Shown in pieces: positions 17,575 to 25,281 of a stretch of DNA of 64,000 bases. The DNA comes from Clostridium akagii DSM 12554 (GTDB lineage Bacteria > Bacillota > Clostridia > Clostridiales > Clostridiaceae): assembly GCF_000686725.1 (NCBI RefSeq), contig NZ_JMLK01000007.1, positions 248,001-312,000 on the forward strand, given 5' to 3'. The notes under the pieces are model-generated. The model searched no databases and was not told the origin of the DNA. It saw only the letters and a program-made list of their open reading frames with translations. The position numbers and the translations under genes are program-made. How positions within the stretch are numbered: position 1 is the stretch's first letter; every line of letters begins with the position of its first letter.

Positions 17575-18270
17575 ATGACTAGACTATTATTTGTGGAAGA
17601 CGATGAAGCTTTGTCTTTAGGAATAGAATTTACACTGCAAGAAGAAGGATATGAAGTATTAAGAGCAGCTAGCTTAGAGGCAGGTAAAAATATTTTTGAA
17701 AATGAAGATTTGGATTTAATTATTTTGGATATTAATTTACCAGATGGAAGTGGATATTCGTTATGTAAATATATAAGGACTAAAAGTGATGTGCCAATAA
17801 TGTTTTTAACGGCGCTAGATGAAGAAGTTAACATAGTGCTCGGACTAGAACTTGGCGGTGATGATTATATTACTAAACCTTTTGGAGTAAAGGAGTTTTT
17901 ATCAAGGATAAAGGTTTTAATAAGAAGAAACTATAAAAATGTAAGTAGTGGAAATAAACTAATTAGCGGAAATGTTATTGTAGATACGTCTACAGCAACA
18001 ATTACAAAAAGAGGCAAGGAAATCTTTCTTAGTGCTCAGGAATATAAATTGCTCTTAATATTTATGAATAAACCTCAAATACTGCTTAAAAGAAGTGAGA
18101 TACTTAATGAATTGATTGATGTGGAGGAATCTTTTTTTGATGAAAATACCCTTTCAGTTTATATTAAAAGAATCAGAGGTAAAATAGAGGAAGATGTGAA
18201 AGTGCCAGAATATATAATAACTCAGAGGGGTTTAGGTTATAGGTGGAATAAAACTGTTGTTAAGGAGTAG
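17575..18270 (+). CDS. OmpR-family response regulator
   Basis: A 231-aa regulator: receiver domain with acidic pair EDD (8-10), phospho-acceptor D52 in LDINLPDGSG and lysine in ITKPFG, then a winged-helix DNA-binding domain ending in YIITQRGLGYRW. ATG at 17575 follows GTGGGGGTT. The kinase gene begins 6 bp after its stop. Its proximity to the ABC exporter suggests it controls that operon, perhaps via the sites at 14037-14080. Confidence 0.93.
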   Translation: MTRLLFVEDDEALSLGIEFTLQEEGYEVLRAASLEAGKNIFENEDLDLIILDINLPDGSGYSLCKYIRTKSDVPIMFLTALDEEVNIVLGLELGGDDYITKPFGVKEFLSRIKVLIRRNYKNVSSGNKLISGNVIVDTSTATITKRGKEIFLSAQEYKLLLIFMNKPQILLKRSEILNELIDVEESFFDENTLSVYIKRIRGKIEEDVKVPEYIITQRGLGYRWNKTVVKE

Positions 18271-18276
18271 ATTAAG

Positions 18277-19518
18277 ATGGGAAGATATTTTATAAACCCA
18301 GAACTAAAAAAAAGTACAATGGCTATTTTGTTCTTAAACATATTATTTTTAGTGGCGGTGCTTTCAGTAGTACAAATAAATAACAATAATTTGAAAGCAA
18401 ATTATATAAAAAGTTTGGCAGCTGTTACAAATAAAATAAGCGAAGAAGACCCAAGAATGCTAAAGGATATTATCCCAATAACGACTAAAGAAGTTTCAGA
18501 ACAAGATGCAAAAAGAGGCATGGTAATTTTAAAACAATATGGATTAACACCGCAGCTACAGAATCAGCTATTTCCTTATGTAAATAAAACTATAGTATAT
18601 AATACATATTTTATTATAGGCATTTTTGTTATTATGGCAACTGTATTTTTTATTCTCAATTATGTGCAGTATGTTTATTTTTATAATAACATAAGAAAGA
18701 TTACTTTAGCAGCTAAAAAAGTAGTGGATGGAGAGTATGATATATGGATTAATGAAGATAAAGAAGGAGATTTTGCAAAATTATTCACTTCCTTTAACTC
18801 TATGAGAACAATAATTAGAAATAATATAGAGGAACTAAATAAGGAAAAACATTTTTTAGTTGACTTGCTTTCGGATATATCACATCAACTAAAAACTCCA
18901 CTATCTTCAATGTTTGTTTATAATGACATTTTACTTACCAAAGAGCTCACAGAGGAAAAAAGTCAATTTTTTCTGAAAAACAATAAAAAACAACTCCATA
19001 GAATGAATTGGCTTATAAAAAGTATATTAAAACTGGCAAGACTGGATTCAAAGTCCATAGAATTCGCCAAAGAACCTGGAGATTTAAATGAAACTATAAG
19101 AAACTCAATAGATACGCTTAGGGAAGAAGCAGAAGGAGTAATGGTAAAAGTAAAATTTAATAAAAATCAAGAAGTGATTTTTAATCATGATAGATTATGG
19201 CTAGAAGAGGCCTTTATAAATATAATTAAAAATGCTATAGAACACACTAATGTTAATGGAATAATAAATATAGAATTAACAGAAAATCCACTTTATCGAA
19301 GGATTGAAATAGAAGACAATGGAGAAGGCATAAGTGAAGAAGATTTACCAAATATATTTAAAAGATTTTATAAGGCAAAAAACTCTAAAAACAGTGATTC
19401 CATAGGCATAGGGTTGGCCCTAGCAAAATCAATAATAGAAGCTCATGATGGGTTAATTGAAGTTAAGAGTAATGTAAATATAGGAACAAAATTTATTATT
19501 ACTTTTTTGAAGTATTAA
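18277..19518 (+). CDS. Membrane sensor histidine kinase
   Basis: A 413-aa kinase with TM helices at about 13-33 and 108-132 enclosing a short outside domain of about 75 residues, a HAMP-like linker (about 135-190), the H-box DISHQLKTPLSS with H203, and a complete ATPase domain with N box NIIKNAIEH, DNGEGI and GIGLAL. The short sensor domain is too small for a large ligand, so sensing may depend on the neighbouring FtsX transporter, as known for Bce-like modules. This last point is inference. Confidence 0.92.
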   Translation: MGRYFINPELKKSTMAILFLNILFLVAVLSVVQINNNNLKANYIKSLAAVTNKISEEDPRMLKDIIPITTKEVSEQDAKRGMVILKQYGLTPQLQNQLFPYVNKTIVYNTYFIIGIFVIMATVFFILNYVQYVYFYNNIRKITLAAKKVVDGEYDIWINEDKEGDFAKLFTSFNSMRTIIRNNIEELNKEKHFLVDLLSDISHQLKTPLSSMFVYNDILLTKELTEEKSQFFLKNNKKQLHRMNWLIKSILKLARLDSKSIEFAKEPGDLNETIRNSIDTLREEAEGVMVKVKFNKNQEVIFNHDRLWLEEAFINIIKNAIEHTNVNGIINIELTENPLYRRIEIEDNGEGISEEDLPNIFKRFYKAKNSKNSDSIGIGLALAKSIIEAHDGLIEVKSNVNIGTKFIITFLKY

Positions 19519-19623
19519 TAATATAAAAAACACTTATTTATTAAGTTGACAGCAAAAGCTAATAGGCATAAAATAGCTTCTAAATAATATAAAAAATATT
19601 TTGTAAAGTGAGAGGAAGATATA

Positions 19624-20655
19624 ATGGCGAAGGTATATTTTAAATCCGTGGACTCATATTCTAAAACTGAGTTAATACAAAAAGTATCAAAAGAATTATT
19701 AGATAAAATAGTAATTGATGAAGGTATAAAACTTGAAAGCTTTATACCATTAAAAGTTCACTTTGGCGAAAAAGGTAATAACACATATATAGCATCAGAA
19801 AGCTACCTAGGAATAATTGATTATTTAAAAGAAAAAAATATTGATAGTGCCTTTATTGAGACGAGCGTATTATATAGAGGTGAGAGAAATTCTAAGGAGA
19901 AACATACGAAACTAGCCCTTGAACATGGCTTTACTCAGCTGCCTATAATAATAGCAGATGGAGACCATGGTGAGGATTATGAAGAGGTGGAGATAGATAA
20001 AAATAATTTTAAAACATGTAAAGTTGCAGGAGAAATAGCAAGAAGTAAACAAGTTATAATTTTAAGCCATTTTAAAGGACATGCTTTAGCTGGATTTGGG
20101 GGCGCTATAAAGCAACTTGGAATGGGCTGTGCATCTATCGGAGGAAAACTGGCCCAACATGCAAATTCTAAGCCTAATATTAATTATTTTAAGTGTAAAG
20201 CCTGTAATGCCTGCGTTAATAAATGCCCAGTAAGTGCTATAACTATTAATAAAAAAGCTAAAATTGATAAGGACAAGTGTATTGGTTGTGCTTCATGTAT
20301 ATCAGTGTGCCCTCATGGTGCTATTTCCAATAGCTGGGTAGCTAGTATATCAAAGTCATTTAATGAGCGACTTGTGGAATATGCATTTGCTGCGGCTAAG
20401 AACAAAAATAATATATATATTACTTTTGCCTTTAATATAACAAAAGGCTGTGATTGTGAAGGTCACAACATGAAAAATATAGCTAAAGATTTAGGAATAT
20501 TTGCATCTATAGATCCTGTGGCAATCGATATGGCATGTTTAGATATGGTGGATAAAACCAATAATAAAACCGTATTTAGAAGAGGTAGGTATACTCTCCA
20601 GTATGCCGAAAAAATTGGTTTAGGTTCTAGTAAATATGAGCTAATTGAGATATAA
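19624..20655 (+). CDS. DUF362 protein with two [4Fe-4S] ferredoxin motifs
   Basis: A 343-aa protein with an N-terminal DUF362 domain split around a bacterial ferredoxin insert: CKACNACVNKCPVSAI and CIGCASCISVCPHGAI (about residues 191-238), each a full C-x2-C-x2-C-x3-C set. The DUF362 part continues with the FNITKGCDCEGHN and DPVAIDMACLDMV segments. The function of this clostridial family is unknown; electron transfer is likely. ATG 19624 follows a weak GAGAGG. Confidence 0.85.
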   Translation: MAKVYFKSVDSYSKTELIQKVSKELLDKIVIDEGIKLESFIPLKVHFGEKGNNTYIASESYLGIIDYLKEKNIDSAFIETSVLYRGERNSKEKHTKLALEHGFTQLPIIIADGDHGEDYEEVEIDKNNFKTCKVAGEIARSKQVIILSHFKGHALAGFGGAIKQLGMGCASIGGKLAQHANSKPNINYFKCKACNACVNKCPVSAITINKKAKIDKDKCIGCASCISVCPHGAISNSWVASISKSFNERLVEYAFAAAKNKNNIYITFAFNITKGCDCEGHNMKNIAKDLGIFASIDPVAIDMACLDMVDKTNNKTVFRRGRYTLQYAEKIGLGSSKYELIEI

Positions 20656-20685
20656 TATCACTAAAGAAGCTAGGAGGGTTAACCT

Positions 20686-21171
20686 ATGAAAAAAATAATA
20701 TTTGCAGGTGGTTGTTTTTGGGGTGTAGAAGCATATTTTAATACAATTGATGGTGTTTTGGCCACAAAGGTTGGATATGCAAATGGTAATACAGAAAATC
20801 CTACGTATGAAGAGGTCTCTGGACATGAAACTGGATATGCAGAAGCTTGCTATTTAGAATATGATGAAAATAAAGTTCAGCTTAAACAACTTTTATCAGC
20901 CTACTGGAAAGTTGTTGATCCAACATTACAGGATAGACAAGGTCACGATGTAGGAAACCAATATCGTACAGGAATATATTATGTGGATGATAAGGATTTA
21001 GAAGTTATTCTTGAATCAAAGGAAGAAGAACAGAAAAATTATAAAAATACAATTGTAACGGAAATATCAACCTTGAAAAATTTCTATGATGCCGAGGTTT
21101 ATCATCAAAAATATTTAGATAAAAATCCTAATGGATATTGCCATATTCCCAAAAGTTTATTGAAAAAATAG
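20686..21171 (+). CDS. msrA: Peptide-methionine (S)-S-oxide reductase
   Basis: A 161-aa MsrA. The catalytic Cys10 is in GGCFWGVEA, and the family segments [28 protein letters not shown] and [16 protein letters not shown] are all present, including a C-terminal cysteine for disulfide recycling. It repairs oxidised methionine in proteins. AGGAGGG lies upstream of the ATG. There is no MsrB beside it. A terminator follows, so it may be transcribed with the DUF362 gene 30 bp upstream. Confidence 0.95.
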   Translation: MKKIIFAGGCFWGVEAYFNTIDGVLATKVGYANGNTENPTYEEVSGHETGYAEACYLEYDENKVQLKQLLSAYWKVVDPTLQDRQGHDVGNQYRTGIYYVDDKDLEVILESKEEEQKNYKNTIVTEISTLKNFYDAEVYHQKYLDKNPNGYCHIPKSLLKK

Positions 21172-21198
21172 ATAGGAAGGTAGTTTTACAATAATCGG

Positions 21199-21239
21199 AT
21201 TGCCAATTTAAAGGTGAAACTTTAAGTTGGCAATTTTTT
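21199..21239 (+). terminator. Terminator after msrA
   Basis: ATTGCCAATTTAAAG pairs with CTTTAAGTTGGCAAT (one G-U pair) around a 6-nt loop and is followed by TTTTT. Confidence 0.8.
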
Positions 21240-21279
21240 AGTTATATTAAAATAGTAGCAATTACAGGAGATGAAGGTA

Positions 21280-21615
21280 TTGGAAATTATAAGTTCTATA
21301 TTTTATTTTATTTTAGCAGGACTGTTTGAAATCGGAGGAGGATATCTCGTCTGGTTATGGATTAGAGATGGAAAAAGCATATTATTTGGGGTAGCAGGCG
21401 CGGCGTGTTTAATTGTTTATGGATTAGTGCCAACATTGCAACCACCAAATAGTAGTTTCGGTAGGGTTTATGCTGCTTATGGAGGTATATTTATAGTATT
21501 GTCTATTCTCTGGGGGTGGAAGATTGATAAGGTTATTCCAGATAAGTTTGATTTGATTGGTGGTGGGATTGCTTTAATAGGGGTTTTAATAATAATGTAT
21601 TTCCCGAGGAATTAA
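21280..21615 (+). CDS. YnfA/UPF0060 family small membrane protein
   Basis: A 111-aa protein with four predicted TM helices and the UPF0060 hallmarks [33 protein letters not shown] and a C-terminal [15 protein letters not shown]. The family is related to small multidrug resistance transporters, but its substrate is unsettled. A TTG at 21280 lies 9 nt after AGGAG and gives the usual family length; the ATG at 21271 directly abuts that site. Confidence 0.85.
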   Translation: MEIISSIFYFILAGLFEIGGGYLVWLWIRDGKSILFGVAGAACLIVYGLVPTLQPPNSSFGRVYAAYGGIFIVLSILWGWKIDKVIPDKFDLIGGGIALIGVLIIMYFPRN

Positions 21616-21675
21616 TGTTTATTCATTTGAAGGCAAAGTAGAGCATAATTAAGTTTTTTATTTTGCATGGTAAAT

Positions 21676-21733
21676 TATAAATAAAACTCAGAATTCTAAA
21701 ATAAACTCTGAGTTTTACTTATTTATTTATTTA
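21676..21733. terminator. Bidirectional terminator between convergent genes
   Basis: AAAACTCAGA and CTGAGTTTT arms lie between AT-rich flanks with A runs on one side and T runs on the other. It separates the rightward ynfA-like gene from the leftward membrane protein. Confidence 0.65.
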
Positions 21734-22141
21734 TAGTACATGTAAAGCTATGGCGAATAAAAGTACGAAAGCTAAAATTCTATGAACCTTAAGCCAAGCA
21801 CCACGCTTATTTTTGCTTATTTTGAAACCATAAATTCCTAGAATGACTACTATAAGCATAATAATACCGGCAATAACACCAGTAAATTTAATTCTTCCAG
21901 AAGAATATGTGGCATAAAAATGAGCCGCTAAAAATATTATTGCTAAAATACCAGCAATTTTGTGATATTTTACAATCGGTTTCATAAAAGTTCTGTAAAT
22001 TTGTTTCAAATCTTTTTTATCATTTCCTAGCTTGTTAATGTACACTTTATTTATGTATTTTACGAAAAAATTAAGTATGGCGAAAGTAAATGCAATACCT
22101 ATTAAAATGCCAAAGGGAGTAACTAAAAATCTTAAATTCAT
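21731..22141 (-). CDS. Four-TM membrane protein with cytochrome-b-like histidines
   Basis: A 136-aa protein with four hydrophobic helices. Each of the last three carries a histidine at a similar depth (KYHKIAG, LAAHFYA, KVHRILA), and another lies at the end (IALHVL). This pattern resembles b-type cytochromes of the DUF4405/ferric-reductase-like group, so two haems could be held between helices. ATG 22141 has GGTGG upstream; the longer frame does not. No clear electron partner is adjacent. Confidence 0.5.
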   Translation of the reverse strand: MNLRFLVTPFGILIGIAFTFAILNFFVKYINKVYINKLGNDKKDLKQIYRTFMKPIVKYHKIAGILAIIFLAAHFYATYSSGRIKFTGVIAGIIMLIVVILGIYGFKISKNKRGAWLKVHRILAFVLLFAIALHVL

Positions 22142-22284
22142 GAGTATTCCACCTTTCTGATGCATTGCCTCTAGTATACTATAAAAAACATGATTTACAC
22201 TTAAATTTTCTGGAAATAAAGAATATTTATTTCAATTTGTAAAATAATATATAATGATATAAATTGTGAGAGGATGCGAAGAAG

Positions 22285-22839
22285 ATGGCGATAAATAATG
22301 TTATGACAGGAGATTTCCTGCGTTCAGCCTACGGAGGAGAAAGTATGGCTCATATGAGATATTTGATATGGGGAGAAGATGCTGAGAAAAAGGGATTACC
22401 CAATATAGGAAGACTATTTAAGGCCGTAGCAAATGCAGAATGGGTTCATGCAAAAAATCATTTTAATGTGCTTAAAGATGAAGTAGGAGATAGCGGGGTC
22501 TGTGCTGGGGCTGTTTTTGGCAACACAGATGTATCTAGCAATCTCCAAGGAGCTATAAACGGAGAACTACATGAAGTGAATCAAATGTATCCAGTATATT
22601 TGGAAACGGCTAAATTCCAAGCTGAAAAGGATGCAGAAAGGTCTTTTCATTATGCACTAGAAGCTGAGAAAATACATGCTCAGTTGTTTAAGGATGCACA
22701 GGAAAAGGCTAAACAGGGTCAGGATATTGGGACGGATAAGATATATGTTTGCCCAGTTTGTGGATATACGGAAATAGGCGATAATGTGGACAAATGTCCA
22801 GTATGTGGAACTAAAAAAGAGATGTTTGAGAGTTTCTAA
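22285..22839 (+). CDS. rbr: Rubrerythrin
   Basis: A 184-aa rubrerythrin: an N-terminal four-helix diiron domain with glutamate/histidine ligands (YGGESMAHMRY, NAEWVHAKNHF, GELHEVNQMY, EAEKIHAQLF), then a C-terminal rubredoxin-like domain with CPVCGYTEIG and CPVCGTKK. It reduces hydrogen peroxide in the cytoplasm of anaerobes. A strong terminator follows, so it is a single-gene unit. Confidence 0.95.
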   Translation: MAINNVMTGDFLRSAYGGESMAHMRYLIWGEDAEKKGLPNIGRLFKAVANAEWVHAKNHFNVLKDEVGDSGVCAGAVFGNTDVSSNLQGAINGELHEVNQMYPVYLETAKFQAEKDAERSFHYALEAEKIHAQLFKDAQEKAKQGQDIGTDKIYVCPVCGYTEIGDNVDKCPVCGTKKEMFESF

Positions 22840-22906
22840 TATTAAGATTACTAAGTTTTAACAAATTAAAAGGTAAGAATTAAGGGATTTTTTATTGAAT
22901 AGCATA

Positions 22907-22949
22907 GAAAAAAACACTTTGGGTAAATGAAGCCCAAAGTGTTTTTTTC
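22907..22949 (+). terminator. Terminator after the rubrerythrin gene
   Basis: AAAACACTTTGGG pairs perfectly with CCCAAAGTGTTTT around TAAATGAAG, with a run of T after it. Confidence 0.9.
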
Positions 22950-23093
22950 TTAATTAAATGATAACTTATTTAGAGAATATGATATTATAAGGATATATTA
23001 GTAAAAAACAGGATGGATGAGTTAGCTACCTCATTTTCATTTAAGCTGTATTGCTACCTCATGTGCAATCACAAAGTCTAAGGAGGTAAAGTA

Positions 23094-23735
23094 TTGAAAA
23101 AGTATATATTATTAGCAGGTACCGTGGCAATTGTTTTAGTTATTAGCGGATGTACAAATAATAAGTATAGTAATGAAACTATGAATAATAAGCCAACAAT
23201 CTCTAATAAAACTACAGCAACTCAAAAGAAAAGTGATTCAAAGAAGGCTAATGAAGAGGTTGATAAAGATTTAGAGGCATCGTATAAAGAAATAAATGGT
23301 ATAAAGAAGCCGAATATAGAAGATGCTAGGAATTTTGAAACATCCCTAAAAAATGGTAGTGTAATAATGATTTCTAGGGATAATAGTACAGAGAAAGAAG
23401 TGTATAATATATCAATGCTAGATAAATTTCTTGATTCATTTAATAACGGTAAAGAAGGTTATGTGCGCATAATTAAGGGAAGCATAGTAAGTGGTAAACT
23501 TTTAGTAAATAAACTTGACGAGTATGAAACTGATGGCAAAGTTATTAAAGTGACAGTGTATGATACGTATACTGATAAAAATAAATTCATACAAGGAACA
23601 CCAGGATATTTTCCTAAAATGGCAAAAACATCTTCAGGTAATGCAATTAGATATGCTCTTCTTGAAAGTAAAGATACTCCAGATAATATGGGAGCAACTG
23701 TAATTAGTTTTGATAAAAATAGTATAAAAAATTAA
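23094..23735 (+). CDS. DUF4362-like lipoprotein
   Basis: A 213-aa lipoprotein: signal helix then lipobox VISGC (Cys at about residue 19), a Lys/Asn/Thr-rich linker, and a domain of about 140 residues. The segment KFLDSFNNGKEGYVRIIKGSI resembles DUF4362 proteins of Bacillus; that match is tentative. TTG start follows AGGAGG. It is expected to sit on the outer face of the membrane. It precedes the ATP-grasp operon but a 98-bp gap with a promoter-like site separates them. Confidence 0.65.
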   Translation: MKKYILLAGTVAIVLVISGCTNNKYSNETMNNKPTISNKTTATQKKSDSKKANEEVDKDLEASYKEINGIKKPNIEDARNFETSLKNGSVIMISRDNSTEKEVYNISMLDKFLDSFNNGKEGYVRIIKGSIVSGKLLVNKLDEYETDGKVIKVTVYDTYTDKNKFIQGTPGYFPKMAKTSSGNAIRYALLESKDTPDNMGATVISFDKNSIKN

Positions 23736-23833
23736 CCAAGGGGTAGTGTAAATATATTTGTTTGTGTAATTACAATACCTATAGTTAGCAAATGCGTTTT
23801 ATGGTATAATCTACAAATAAAGGTGGGGATTTT

Positions 23834-24229
23834 ATGTGTAATATATATATATATTATTCTATTAAAAGTTACAACAATGGGGATCCAGAAGTGACACTTA
23901 GGGGTGAAATAATAAAGAATACAGGACATAATATTATTATTAGAGATAGTGATGGCTATGAGCAAATAATACCTATGTATAATATTGTAGCCATAGTTTA
24001 TGACGGGAATTATATAGAAACTTCCTATGAGCTTAAACCTGTATATGTATATTATTCAGCTAAGGCATATGATCATTCAAAACCTGAGATAGAGTTTAAT
24101 GGAAAATTGCAGACAATAAATGAAAATAATATAGTAGTAACGGGGGAACAAGGGCTTATCCATATAATATCTACCTTTCCAATAATCGCTTTTGTCCATG
24201 AAGGCGGTACTCACTATGAAATCAAGTGA
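23834..24229 (+). CDS. Two-repeat small protein of the ATP-grasp operon
   Basis: A 131-aa protein made of two copies of a unit of about 54 residues: YIYYSIKSYNNGDPEVTLRG to IVAIVYDG, and YVYYSAKAYDHSKPEIEFNG to IIAFVHEG. Each unit has alternating strands (hydrophobic every second residue), suggesting a small beta-barrel such as an Sm- or SH3-like fold. I do not recognise the family. It is the first gene of the five-gene operon, preceded by a TGGTATAAT extended -10 near 23801-23809, and overlaps the next gene by 14 bp. Confidence 0.6.
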   Translation: MCNIYIYYSIKSYNNGDPEVTLRGEIIKNTGHNIIIRDSDGYEQIIPMYNIVAIVYDGNYIETSYELKPVYVYYSAKAYDHSKPEIEFNGKLQTINENNIVVTGEQGLIHIISTFPIIAFVHEGGTHYEIK

Positions 24230-24860
24230 AGTAGATTGGTATTTGGTGTACAAAAAGTGGACAACAAATACCGGAATATTTGAATATCTTTTTAAGTCAT
24301 CTCCCTTTGTCACAGCAAAATATATGGGGGAATTTGAACTTAAGTTAGACTACGCGTATAATCTTCCAATTGATATTGAGAAAAAAATAGCAAATATTGA
24401 AGTAGATCAGCATACAATAATAATTGTGGATGTTGATGCATTGCTTGGAATAGATATATGTTTATTACTAAACAATGATTACAATATAGCACCTATATTA
24501 TCCTATAATTTTTTGTTTCATCCTTATGGAGTGGTTGGAGATAACGAACTTATGGAGAGGCTTATAGCCTATTCAGGAAAGCTAAAGCATATTGAACCAA
24601 TTACCTATGCATTAATTTTGGACAAAAACAGGTACATAAGTGGAGTGGATCTGGATAACCAAATGATATTTAATAACCAATATGAAATAACCGAAGAGGA
24701 TTTACCAGAGCTAGATATGCTTATAACTTTAAAAAAGAGTAAAGTGAATTTTTTATATTCAGGTAAAATTAAGGAAGATATAAATTGTTATCTTCAGTAC
24801 TTAAAAGAAAATAATATTATTGTTAACACTGTTGATTTAGGAGATGCAAAATATGAGTGA
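24216..24860 (+). CDS. Uncharacterised protein of the ATP-grasp operon
   Basis: A 214-aa soluble protein that I do not recognise. It has no signal peptide or TM helix. The segment HTIIIVDVDALLGIDICLLL looks like a central beta strand followed by a helix. ATG 24216 has GGCGG upstream and sits inside the end of the preceding gene; its own stop overlaps the start of the lipoprotein gene. This tight coupling indicates that the products act together. Confidence 0.6.
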   Translation: MKSSEVDWYLVYKKWTTNTGIFEYLFKSSPFVTAKYMGEFELKLDYAYNLPIDIEKKIANIEVDQHTIIIVDVDALLGIDICLLLNNDYNIAPILSYNFLFHPYGVVGDNELMERLIAYSGKLKHIEPITYALILDKNRYISGVDLDNQMIFNNQYEITEEDLPELDMLITLKKSKVNFLYSGKIKEDINCYLQYLKENNIIVNTVDLGDAKYE

Positions 24861-25206
24861 TAAAGAAAAGACTGGTAAAACAAAAGCTTTAGCCTTAGCA
24901 CTAGCTGTATCTGTAGCTATGGTAAATCCATTACTACTTTCAGGTTGCACCAACCCATATACTGTGGTGGATGAAGATCAAATGAAAAATAAACAAGACA
25001 ATAACAGCACTGTATTGTACGGCGGCGGATATTACAGCCCATTTATATTTACTAATATTTCTGCAAATAGATATTTATTCAATCAGAATACAACAGTAAA
25101 TAAAAATTCAGGATCGTCTGGCGCAGCTGGTGGTGGCTGGAAAACTTGGACTTCTTCAAGTAGTGGGGATTATTCTGGAGTTCATATGTCAGGATTTTCA
25201 AGTTAG
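24853..25206 (+). CDS. Small lipoprotein with Gly/Ser-rich tail (YgiB-like design)
   Basis: A 117-aa precursor with a charged start (SDKEKTGKTK), a hydrophobic signal and lipobox LLSGC (Cys32), a short acidic linker, GGGYYSPFIF, then a tail rich in Gly, Ser and Trp with GAAGGGW and ending SGFSS. Size, lipobox and Gly/Ser tail recall E. coli YgiB/YjfM (DUF1190), which are encoded next to the GspS-like ligases YgiC/YjfC. The ligase follows here too, so this protein is the likely partner or substrate. ATG 24853 is 9 nt after AGGAG. Confidence 0.6.
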   Translation: MSDKEKTGKTKALALALAVSVAMVNPLLLSGCTNPYTVVDEDQMKNKQDNNSTVLYGGGYYSPFIFTNISANRYLFNQNTTVNKNSGSSGAAGGGWKTWTSSSSGDYSGVHMSGFSS

Positions 25207-25258
25207 TTATTTTCAGAAAATATACATCACATCTTTGACTTATTATTTTTTCGCAGAT
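25205..25258. repeat. Partial end of the MITE-like repeat
   Basis: CATCTTTGACTTATTATTTT followed by CGCAGATGC resembles one terminal segment of the full repeats at 35319-35476 and 54177-54336. It lies between the lipoprotein and ATP-grasp genes, inside the operon. Confidence 0.5.
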
Positions 25259-25281
25259 GCTGTAACTAAGGGGTTTAAGTT

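Noticed and set aside
22990-23090. GCTACCTC repeats before the DUF4362-like lipoprotein and a similar GAGGTAGCTAA at 29821
   Set aside because: Only about ten bases match and no larger shared structure was found, so I treat it as chance.
24077-24313. Minus-strand open frame across the ATP-grasp operon
   Set aside because: It overlaps two well-supported plus-strand genes and has no ribosome site.
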